This document shows, piece after piece, positions 16,921 to 23,167 of a DNA stretch of 23,167 nucleotides. Made by a program: the position numbers and the translations under genes. How positions within the stretch are numbered: position 1 is the stretch's first letter; each line of letters begins with the position of its first letter. The notes under the pieces were generated by a model. The model made no database searches. It was not told the DNA's origin and was given only the letters and a program-made list of their open reading frames with translations. Source of the DNA: JBKPIY01 sp046730475 (GTDB taxonomy: Bacteria > Actinomycetota > Thermoleophilia > Solirubrobacterales > 70-9). Location of the stretch: NCBI GenBank assembly GCA_046730475.1, contig JBKPIY010000006.1:1-23167 (forward strand). Reading direction: 5' to 3'.

Positions 16921-18375
16921 TTGAGCGAGCGGCCATTCCACCTTCCCGATCGGGACGGCCCGCGCGACGAGTGCGGGGTATTCGGCCTATTCGCGCCCGG
17001 CCGCGATGTCGCGCGGTTGGCCTACTTCGGGCTCTACGCGCTCCAGCACCGCGGCCAGGAGTCGGCGGGGATCGCCACCTGCGAGGGAGGCCACATCACC
17101 ACCATGAGGGAGCTGGGCCTGGTCTCGCAGGTGTTCGATGAGGAGAAGCTCCAAGCGCTCACCGGCGATATGGCCATCGGCCACGTCCGCTACTCGACCA
17201 CCGGCGGGGGAGCGTGGGAGAACGCGCAGCCGGTCTGGCGCGATGACGGCAGGGAGCTGGCGCTCGCCCACAACGGCAATCTCACCAATGCGGTCGAGCT
17301 CCACAACGAGCTGACCGCGGACGGGCTGCGGCTCCGCGGCACCTCGGACTCCGAGATCATGGCCGCCCTCCTCTCCCGGCGCGCCGGCGAGGAGCGCGAC
17401 TGGATCGAGGACGCGGTCGCCGATGTCATGCCTCGGCTCGAGGGCGCCTACTCGACCGTGGTGATGACCAAGCACGCGGTGGTGGCGTTCCGCGACCCGC
17501 ACGGGGTTCGCCCGCTGGCTCTGGGCAAACTCGACGACCGGTTCGTGGTCGCTTCCGAGAGCTGCGCCTTCGACATCATCGGCGCCCGGCTGATCCGCGA
17601 GGTCCAGCCCGGCGAGCTGGTTTCGCTGAGCGAGCGGGGCCTGGAGATGAAGCAGGTGATCGTGGGCGAGCGCCCCGCCCAGTGCGTGTTCGAGCACATC
17701 TACTTCTCCCGGCCCGACAGCCGCCTGGAGGATCGGGTGCTCCAGGAGGTGCGCGGGCGGATGGGCGAGATCCTCGCCCGCGAGGCCCCCGTCGACGCCG
17801 ACCTGGTGATCTCGGTGCCCGACTCGGGCAACCCGATGGCGAACGGGTTCGCGCGGGAGGCCGCCCTCCCGAAGGATGACGGGCTGATCAAGAACCGGTA
17901 CGTGCAGCGGACCTTCATCCAACCCGGCCAGGAGCTTCGCAAGCATGGGCTGCGGATGAAGTTCAACCCCCTCCCCGAGATCGTCGCCGGCAAGCGAGTG
18001 GTGGTGGTCGACGACTCGATCGTCCGCGGCAACACCACCCGCCAGATCGTGGCGATGCTGCGGGAGGCTGGGGCGAAGGAGGTTCACCTGCGGATCTCAG
18101 CGCCGCCGATCCGGCATCCGTGCCATTACGGGATCGACATGTCGACCCGGGAGGAGATGGTGGCCCACAACCGGACCGTGGAGGAGATCGCGAAGGAGCT
18201 GGGGGCCGACTCGCTCGCCTACCTCTCGATGGACGGCGTCTACGAGGCGGTCGGCACCCCGCGCGAGCGCCATTGCGACGCCTGCTTCACGGGCGACTAC
18301 CCGTTCGGCGATCCCGAACGCGCGAACGGCAAGTTCGCCCTCGAGGACATCGCGGTCGTCCCGGTCTCTCGTTAG
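16921..18375 (+). CDS. purF: Amidophosphoribosyltransferase, Fe-S type
   Basis: A 484-residue enzyme that makes 5-phosphoribosylamine from PRPP and glutamine, the first committed step. The start must be the TTG at 16921: an in-frame TAG lies at 16912-16914 and no other start codon precedes the nucleophile. C18 in DECGVFG is the N-terminal catalytic cysteine after removal of a 17-residue propeptide. The PRPP loop VVVVDDSIVRGNTT has D364-D365. C255, C401, C452 and C455 (the last two in CDAC) match the four 4Fe-4S ligands of the B. subtilis-type enzyme, so it should be oxygen-sensitive and feedback-inhibited by nucleotides. AGAGG lies 3 nt before the TTG. TTG plus the leader hairpin suggests restrained expression. 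Confidence 0.97.
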   Translation: MSERPFHLPDRDGPRDECGVFGLFAPGRDVARLAYFGLYALQHRGQESAGIATCEGGHITTMRELGLVSQVFDEEKLQALTGDMAIGHVRYSTTGGGAWENAQPVWRDDGRELALAHNGNLTNAVELHNELTADGLRLRGTSDSEIMAALLSRRAGEERDWIEDAVADVMPRLEGAYSTVVMTKHAVVAFRDPHGVRPLALGKLDDRFVVASESCAFDIIGARLIREVQPGELVSLSERGLEMKQVIVGERPAQCVFEHIYFSRPDSRLEDRVLQEVRGRMGEILAREAPVDADLVISVPDSGNPMANGFAREAALPKDDGLIKNRYVQRTFIQPGQELRKHGLRMKFNPLPEIVAGKRVVVVDDSIVRGNTTRQIVAMLREAGAKEVHLRISAPPIRHPCHYGIDMSTREEMVAHNRTVEEIAKELGADSLAYLSMDGVYEAVGTPRERHCDACFTGDYPFGDPERANGKFALEDIAVVPVSR

Positions 18376-18378
18376 CTT
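18373..18378 (+). promoter_or_regulatory. Candidate -10 box TAGCTT ahead of purN
   Basis: TAGCTT overlaps the purF stop codon and ends 7 nt before the GTG of purN. No ribosome binding site is seen (CCGGCCG between). It fits a leaderless purN transcript. Confidence 0.42.
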
Positions 18379-18385
18379 CCGGCCG

Positions 18386-19006
18386 GTGAGCAGCTTTCGC
18401 GTCGCCGTGCTGGCCTCGGGCGCGGGCACGAACCTCCAGGCGATCCTCGATCAGGTTCACCGGCAGGAGGGGATCGAGGTGATCGGGGTCGTCTCCGACA
18501 ATCCCGAGGCGAGGGCGCTCGAGCGGGCGCGCGATGCCGGGGTGGAGACCGCGGTCTTTCCGTGCGGCGACTACCCGGACCGGGCGACCCGCGATGCAGC
18601 GATCGCCCACTGGCTCGTCGAACGGGAGGTCGATCTGGTGGTGCTGGCCGGCTACATGCAGCTGCTCTCGCCACGGTTCGTCGACCGGTTCCGGAACCGG
18701 ATCGTCAACGTGCACCCCGCCCTTCTGCCCTCCTTCCCCGGGCTCGAGGCCGTCCAGCAGGCGCTCGACCACGGGGCGAAGGTCACCGGGGTCACGGTCC
18801 ATTTCGTCGACGAGGGGGTGGACAGCGGGCCAATCATCCTCCAGCGCGCGGTGGCGGTGCCGCCGAGCCGCGACTGGGATCAGCTCGAGGACGAGATCCA
18901 CCGCGCCGAGCACCAGCTGCTTCCCGAGGCGATCCGCCTGATCGCGGCCGGCAAGGTGAGCGCCGACCCCGCCAACCCGAGGGTGATCCGGATCGAAGCC
19001 GAATGA
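18386..19006 (+). CDS. purN: GAR formyltransferase, folate-dependent
   Basis: A 206-residue enzyme of normal length that moves a formyl group from 10-formyltetrahydrofolate to GAR. ASGAGTNLQAIL (about 10-21) binds the phosphate. The catalytic residues line up with the family: N108 and H110 in NVHPALLPSFPG, and D146 in VDEGVDSGPI. The GTG at 18386 is 10 bp after the purF stop. purM, which commonly sits between purF and purN, is not here. Confidence 0.97.
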   Translation: MSSFRVAVLASGAGTNLQAILDQVHRQEGIEVIGVVSDNPEARALERARDAGVETAVFPCGDYPDRATRDAAIAHWLVEREVDLVVLAGYMQLLSPRFVDRFRNRIVNVHPALLPSFPGLEAVQQALDHGAKVTGVTVHFVDEGVDSGPIILQRAVAVPPSRDWDQLEDEIHRAEHQLLPEAIRLIAAGKVSADPANPRVIRIEAE

Positions 19007-19049
19007 GCCGGCGGTCCTGAGAATCCTCCCCTCCCTGTCCGCGCCGACG

Positions 19050-19055
19050 TAGACT
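19050..19055 (+). promoter_or_regulatory. Candidate -10 box TAGACT ahead of purH
   Basis: TAGACT ends 17 nt before the purH GTG. A transcript would start near 19062 with a leader of about 11 nt that includes AGGTGAG, a possible ribosome binding site. Confidence 0.4.
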
Positions 19056-19072
19056 CGCGGCCAGGTGAGCGA

Positions 19073-20686
19073 GTGTCCACCGCCCGATCGACCCCAGAGA
19101 GCGTCCCCGAACCCGCCGGCGACTCCCTGCCGGTCCGCAGGGCGCTGATCTCGGTCGCCGACAAGACCGCGGTCGCCGACTTCGCCCGCGGTCTCGCGAG
19201 GGCGGGGGTCGAGATCATCTCCACCGGCGGCACCCAGTCGGTTCTGGTGGAGGCCGGGGTGGACGTGCGGTCGGTCGAGGACCTCACCGGATTCCCGGAG
19301 ATCCTCGATGGACGGGTGAAGACGCTACACCCGAAGCTCCACGCCGCCCTCCTCGCGGTGCGCGACAACCCCGAGCACGCCTCGACCCTGAATGCGCATG
19401 AGATCGAGCCGATCGACCTCGTCTGCGTCAACCTGTACCCGTTCGAGCGCACGGTCTCCCGCCTCGACGTCCCCGAGGAGGAGGCGATCGAGGCGATCGA
19501 CGTCGGGGGGCCGACGATGATCCGCGCCGCCGCCAAGAACCATCGATTCGTCGCGGTGGTGGTCAGGCCGGAGAGCTACGACGCGGTCCTCGGGGAGCTG
19601 GAGGAGACCGGGGAGCTGTCGGCGGCGACCCGGCACTGGCTCGCCAACGAGGCGTTCGCCTACACGGCGCGCTACGACGCCGCCATCAGCCGCTGGTTCG
19701 CGCGCCGCTACGAGCAGTTCCCCCAGCACTGGGTGACGGCGTGGGAGAAGGAGCTCGACCTCTCCTACGGCGAGAACCCGCACCAGCGGGCGGCGTTGTA
19801 CATCGAGCCGGGAGCGCGCTCGACGGTCCTCTCCCGGGTGGCGAAGCTGCACGGGCGGCCGCTGTCGTTCAACAACGTCCTCGACCTCGATTCGGCCCGG
19901 GCGCTCTCGGCGGATCTGGAGGGGCCCGGGTGCACGATCATCAAGCACAACACCCCGTGCGGGGTGGCCGAGGCCGCCACGATCGGGGATGCCTACGAGG
20001 AGGCATTGGCCTGCGACCCTCTGTCGGCGTTCGGCGGGGTGATCGCGCTCAACCGAAAGGTGGATGCCGCCCTCGCCGAGCGCCTCCATCAGCAGTTCAT
20101 CGAGGTTCTGATCGCGCCCGGGTACACGGACGAGGCGCTCGAGGTGCTCCAGCAGAAGGAGGCGATCCGGATCCTCGCCGACGAGGAGCGGCGCCGCCAC
20201 CAGGTCGAGCCCGACATCAAGCGGGTCCGCGGCGGGATCCTCGTCCAGGACTGCGACGGCTCACCCGAGCCGCGCGAGCTGATGGAGGTGGTGACCGAGG
20301 CCCAGCCGACCGAGGAGCAGTGGCGCGACCTCCAGTTCGCCTGGCGGGTGGTCCGCCACGTCCGCTCGAACGCGATCGTGCTCGCGAAGGACCGCGCCAC
20401 CCTCGGGATCGGCGCCGGCCAGATGAGCCGGGTCGACTCGGTCCGCCTCGCAATCGAGAAGGCGAAGGAGGCCCGCGGGCCCGACGCCGAGACCCTGCTC
20501 GCCGGCGCGGCAGTCGCCTCCGATGGCTTCTTCCCGTTCGCCGACGGCCCCCAGGCCGTGATCGACGCCGGCGCCACCGCCGTGATCCAGCCCGGCGGCT
20601 CCAAGCGGGACGCCGAGGTGATCGACGCCTGCAACGCCGCGGGCGTCGCCATGGTCTTCACCAAGCACCGCCACTTCCGCCACTGA
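19073..20686 (+). CDS. purH: Bifunctional AICAR transformylase / IMP cyclohydrolase
   Basis: A 537-residue protein doing the last two steps to IMP. The N-terminal IMP cyclohydrolase (MGS-like) domain, about 20-215, has STGGTQSVL, the KTLHPKLHA region (K83-H86) and VNLYPFE. The C-terminal AICAR transformylase domain includes ENPHQRAALY, KHNTPCGVA (K291-H292, the catalytic Lys-His pair), DPLSAFGG and a terminal GVAMVFTKHRHFRH. The GTG at 19073 adds about 20 residues before RRALISVADKTAV. It is the last gene of the purine run; a convergent tRNA gene lies 13 bp beyond the stop. Confidence 0.97.
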   Translation: MSTARSTPESVPEPAGDSLPVRRALISVADKTAVADFARGLARAGVEIISTGGTQSVLVEAGVDVRSVEDLTGFPEILDGRVKTLHPKLHAALLAVRDNPEHASTLNAHEIEPIDLVCVNLYPFERTVSRLDVPEEEAIEAIDVGGPTMIRAAAKNHRFVAVVVRPESYDAVLGELEETGELSAATRHWLANEAFAYTARYDAAISRWFARRYEQFPQHWVTAWEKELDLSYGENPHQRAALYIEPGARSTVLSRVAKLHGRPLSFNNVLDLDSARALSADLEGPGCTIIKHNTPCGVAEAATIGDAYEEALACDPLSAFGGVIALNRKVDAALAERLHQQFIEVLIAPGYTDEALEVLQQKEAIRILADEERRRHQVEPDIKRVRGGILVQDCDGSPEPRELMEVVTEAQPTEEQWRDLQFAWRVVRHVRSNAIVLAKDRATLGIGAGQMSRVDSVRLAIEKAKEARGPDAETLLAGAAVASDGFFPFADGPQAVIDAGATAVIQPGGSKRDAEVIDACNAAGVAMVFTKHRHFRH

Positions 20687-20699
20687 GCCGCCCAAGCAG

Positions 20700-20773
20700 T
20701 GCCCCCGGCCAGATTCGAACTGGCGTCGCGCGGGTTAAAGGCCCGCCGCTCTAGGCCACTGAGCTACGGGGGC
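20700..20773 (-). tRNA. tRNA-Lys (anticodon UUU), with C33
   Basis: The minus strand folds into a full cloverleaf of 74 nt: acceptor GCCCCCG/CGGGGGC with discriminator A; TA at 8-9; D arm GCTC/GAGC; anticodon arm GCGGG/CCCGC around the loop CCTTTAA; 5-base variable loop; T arm GCCAG/CTGGC with loop TTCGAAT. All stems are perfect. The anticodon reads TTT and A73 fits tRNA-Lys. The base before the anticodon is C, whereas U33 is nearly universal. CCA is not encoded. The gene faces purH. A wrong anticodon register is unlikely because shifting the stem breaks pairing. Confidence 0.88.
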
Positions 20774-20779
20774 GCGATC

Positions 20780-20785
20780 ATCGTA
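20780..20785 (-). promoter_or_regulatory. Candidate -10 box TACGAT for the tRNA gene
   Basis: On the minus strand TACGAT ends 6 nt before the mature 5' end of the tRNA, so transcription could begin almost at the first tRNA base. No clear -35 box is seen. Confidence 0.4.
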
Positions 20786-20845
20786 GCCTTGAGGTGCGGG
20801 AGGAAAGGACCGGCGACAACCGCAGGATTGGAGAGAATCGATCGC

Positions 20846-21301
20846 GTGAGGATTTCGGCGAAGGTGGACTACGCGGTCAGGGCGGCGGTGGAGTTGGCGG
20901 CGGCGGGGGATGAGCCCGTGAAGGGCGACACGGTGGCGGAGGCGCAGGGGATTCCGCTCAAGTTCCTGGAGAACATCCTCGGGGAGCTGAAGCACTCGGG
21001 GATCGTCGCCAGCAGGCGCGGAGCGCAGGGCGGCTATTGGCTGGCCAAGCCGGCCGAGGAGATCAGCCTCGCCGAGATCGTCCGGGCGGTCGAGGGACCG
21101 CTTGCGACCGTGCGGGGCCAGGTGCCGGAGTCGCTCGAGTACGAGGGCGGCGCCAAGCCCCTGCAGCAGGTCTGGATCGCGCTCCGCGCGAACATCCGCG
21201 CGGTAATGGAGACGGTCACCCTCGCCGACGTCGTCGACGGAAAGCTCCCGGCCGGAGTGCTGGAGCTGAGCGAGCCGGCAGAAGCCTGGAGCACGCGCTA
21301 G
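20846..21301 (+). CDS. Rrf2-family transcription regulator without cysteines
   Basis: A 151-residue protein from the GTG at 20846 (MRISAKVDYAVRAAVELAAAG), preceded by GGAGAG at a 10-nt spacing. It has the Rrf2 layout: winged helix-turn-helix with IPLKFLENILGELKHSGIVASRRGAQGGYWLA (about 36-67), then a dimerisation helix region. There is no cysteine anywhere, so it cannot hold the Fe-S cluster used by IscR, NsrR or RsrR. Cysteine-free Rrf2 proteins include CymR, which senses cysteine status through CysK. The neighbours cysA and cysW, facing it across 54 bp, make a sulfur-control role plausible, but this is inference from position. The binding site is not identified. Confidence 0.88.
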   Translation: MRISAKVDYAVRAAVELAAAGDEPVKGDTVAEAQGIPLKFLENILGELKHSGIVASRRGAQGGYWLAKPAEEISLAEIVRAVEGPLATVRGQVPESLEYEGGAKPLQQVWIALRANIRAVMETVTLADVVDGKLPAGVLELSEPAEAWSTR

Positions 21302-21355
21302 CGGTCGTCCTCCGCGCACGCGGGCGTTGTGGCGCCTCGCCGGCTCGCTCGGCTC

Positions 21356-22339
21356 CTAGGCCTCCACCTCCTCGATCTCCGCCATCCCGGTGAAGACCCT
21401 GGTCTGGTGCGGCCGCACGAACACGATCTGGCCCTCGGCGAGCTCGAGCTCGTCGACCTGGTCGCGGGTGAGCTGGACCGAGAACTGCTCCCCGTTCTCG
21501 AGGGTGAGCTCCACCCTCACCTCGAAGCCGAGGTGGACGATCCGGTCGATCAGCGCCTCGACGGTGTGGCCATTCGGCTCGTGGCGGACCTCGACGTCGT
21601 GCGGACGCACCCAGGCATCGCCGAGCTTGTGGGCCGAACCGACGAAGCTCATCACGAACTCCGAGGCGGGGTGCTCATAGAGGTCGCGCGGCGGGCCTGA
21701 CTGCTCGACCCGCCCGTCGTTCATCACCACGATCTGCTCGGCGACGTCCATCGCCTCCTCCTGGTCGTGGGTGACGAAGACGGTGGTGACGTGGACCTCG
21801 TCGTGGAGCCGCCGCAGCCACGTCCGCAGCTCGAGCCGCACCTTCGCGTCGAGCGCCCCGAACGGCTCGTCGAGCAGGAGCACCTTCGGCTCCACCGCAA
21901 GCGCCCGCGCCAGCGCCATCCGCTGGCGCTGGCCACCGGAGAGCTGGCTCGGGAACCGATCGGCAAATCCCTGGAGGTGGACGAGCCCGAGCAGCGCGCT
22001 CACCCGCTCACGGATCACCCCCCGCCCCTCGCCCCGGACCTTGAGCCCAAAGGCGACGTTCTCGAACACGGTCATGTGCTTGAAGGCGGCGTAGTGCTGG
22101 AAGCAGAAGCCGACGTTGCGATCCTGGACCCGCACGTTGGTCGAGTCCTTCCGATTGATCAGAACCCGGCCCGTGTCCGGACGCTCGAGCCCTGCGATCA
22201 CCCGCAGCAGCGTCGACTTGCCGCTGCCGCTCGGTCCGAGCAGCGCCGTCAGGCCTCCGTCGGGAACGGCGATGGAGACGTCGTCGAGGGCGACGAAGTC
22301 CCCGAAGCGCTTGGTGACGTTCTCGACCTCGATTGCCAT
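21356..22339 (-). CDS. cysA: Sulfate/thiosulfate ABC transporter ATP-binding protein
   Basis: A 327-residue ABC ATPase. Walker A GPSGSGKST (35-43), Q-loop Q81 in CFQHYAAF, signature LSGGQ (133-137), Walker B VLLLDEP (153-159) and H-loop H191 are all present. The 'FQHYALFKHMTVF(E/D)N(V/I)AFGL' block is typical of CysA rather than of sugar or iron importers. A C-terminal regulatory (TOBE-like) domain follows (about 240-327). The ATG at 22339 overlaps the cysW stop (TGATG) and has AAGGAGAT a few nt upstream, so the longer open frame reaching 22684 is not used. It drives sulfate uptake with the CysT/CysW membrane pair and a binding protein, which lie beyond the right edge. Confidence 0.94.
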   Translation of the reverse strand: MAIEVENVTKRFGDFVALDDVSIAVPDGGLTALLGPSGSGKSTLLRVIAGLERPDTGRVLINRKDSTNVRVQDRNVGFCFQHYAAFKHMTVFENVAFGLKVRGEGRGVIRERVSALLGLVHLQGFADRFPSQLSGGQRQRMALARALAVEPKVLLLDEPFGALDAKVRLELRTWLRRLHDEVHVTTVFVTHDQEEAMDVAEQIVVMNDGRVEQSGPPRDLYEHPASEFVMSFVGSAHKLGDAWVRPHDVEVRHEPNGHTVEALIDRIVHLGFEVRVELTLENGEQFSVQLTRDQVDELELAEGQIVFVRPHQTRVFTGMAEIEEVEA

Positions 22340-23167
22340 CAGATCTCCTTTCCAGTGGCGGAGGGGGAGGGTTCGAGGGACTCGCCGGTGAGGAGGTCGG
22401 CGGGTGGCCCGGCGGAATCCGAGCGCTTGCGAAGCAGGTTCATCGAGAAGAGGACCGCCAGCGCCAGGATCGCGAGGATGATCGCTGCGGAATATGCGCC
22501 CACGAGGTTGTTGCCCTCGTACTCGTGACGAACGAAGAGTGGGAGCGTCAGGTTGTTGGAGATGTGTCCGGACACCACGCTGACGGCTCCGAACTCGCCG
22601 AGAGCCCTGGCGGTGGCCAGCACCACACCGTAGGTCAACCCCCAGCGAATCGCCGGCAACGTCACCCGCCAGAAGGTCTGCCACGACGACGCTCCGAGGG
22701 TCTGCGCCGCCTGCTCCTGATCAGTGCCGATCTCCTGGAGGACGGGCATCACCTCCCTGACGACGAACGGCAGGGAGACAAAGATCGTGGCCAGGACCAA
22801 GCCCGGGGTCGAGAACAGGACCTGGATCCCGTTGTCGTAGAGCCATGTCCCGAACCAGCCGTCGCGCGTCCCGTACAGCGCGAACAGAGCGAGGCCGATC
22901 ACCACCGGGGAGATCGCAAACGGTAGATCGATCGCCGAGTTGAGCAGCGCCTTGCCCCGGAAGTTCTGGCGCACGAGCACGATCGCGGTGATCACGCCGA
23001 ACACCGTGTTCAGCGGCACCGCGATCCCGACGCAGACGACGGTGAGGTAGAGAGCATGGAGCCCGTCGGGGCTGGTGACCGCGTCGATCGGCCCGGACAG
23101 GCCGTGCTCGAAGGTCCGGTAGAAGATCACCGCCAGGGGCGCGACCAGCAGCCCCGTCAGGTAGAGC
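22339..23167 (-). CDS. cysW: Sulfate ABC transporter permease CysW, 5' part outside the window
   Basis: About 275 residues are visible. The reading frame stays open through the window edge (preceding codons give LYLTGLLVAPLA, the end of the first membrane helix), so the internal GTG at 23130 is not the start. It is a multi-helix permease with FYRTFEHGL after the first helix, DLPFAISPVVIGLALFALYG, and the ABC-coupling EAA loop EQAAQTLGASSWQTFWRVTLP, then ARALGEFGAVSVVSG. These are CysW/CysT features; CysW is preferred because it is the gene directly before cysA. The C-terminus is a 40-residue hydrophilic tail. It overlaps cysA by one base. Confidence 0.9.
   Translation of the reverse strand, partial: LYLTGLLVAPLAVIFYRTFEHGLSGPIDAVTSPDGLHALYLTVVCVGIAVPLNTVFGVITAIVLVRQNFRGKALLNSAIDLPFAISPVVIGLALFALYGTRDGWFGTWLYDNGIQVLFSTPGLVLATIFVSLPFVVREVMPVLQEIGTDQEQAAQTLGASSWQTFWRVTLPAIRWGLTYGVVLATARALGEFGAVSVVSGHISNNLTLPLFVRHEYEGNNLVGAYSAAIILAILALAVLFSMNLLRKRSDSAGPPADLLTGESLEPSPSATGKEI

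Noticed and set aside
14330..16936. An 868-codon open frame on the minus strand opposite purL
   Set aside because: Same cause: high third-position GC removes stop codons from the opposite strand. The product is Arg/Gly/Asp-rich without motifs.

Overview
The window is very GC-rich (roughly 70% by eye), with dense genes, many GTG starts and one TTG start, and an HspR-type heat-shock repressor followed shortly by ClpB. It looks like a high-GC actinobacterium, and the protein style suggests a deep lineage such as Thermoleophilia/Solirubrobacterales. That placement is an inference from composition and gene content. There is no sign of phage, insertion sequence, CRISPR or plasmid functions; this is core chromosome.

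Layout. Positions 1-264 hold the C-terminal end of an HspR-like MerR-family repressor. Three genes follow on the minus strand: a secreted beta-lactamase-fold serine hydrolase (273-1142), an NTF2/SnoaL-like protein (1154-1585) and a secreted Gly/Gln-rich protein (1775-2314). A strong hairpin terminator sits between the last two. The disaggregase gene clpB (2606-5218) has a recognisable promoter and a dyad that resembles the HspR operator (HAIR). A translationally coupled pair comes next: a membrane-anchored protein (5426-6244) and a wall-lytic enzyme with two lytic-transglycosylase-like repeats and a C-terminal M15-type peptidase domain (6244-7902). A METTL7-like methyltransferase (7916-8563, minus) and a GYD-domain protein (8686-8967) are divergent.

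Positions 8990-20686 are a large de novo purine cluster in the order purD-purE-purB-(small thioredoxin-fold protein)-purC-purS-purQ-purL-purF-purN-purH, all on the plus strand. Together these encode most of the route from PRPP to IMP. purM and purK are absent from the window, although purM usually lies between purF and purN. Several of these genes (purC, purS, purL, purN, and also clpB) lack a Shine-Dalgarno sequence and have a TANNNT-like hexamer 6-11 nt before the start codon, which suggests leaderless transcripts and many internal promoters. A hairpin followed by a T-run lies ahead of purF.

The right end has a tRNA gene on the minus strand (anticodon UUU, Lys) with C instead of U at position 33, a cysteine-free Rrf2-family regulator (20846-21301), and the convergent sulfate ABC transporter genes cysA and cysW (cysW runs off the right edge). 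The Rrf2 protein may be a CymR-like sulfur regulator. No gene-free stretch exceeds 300 bases; the longest is 2315-2605.
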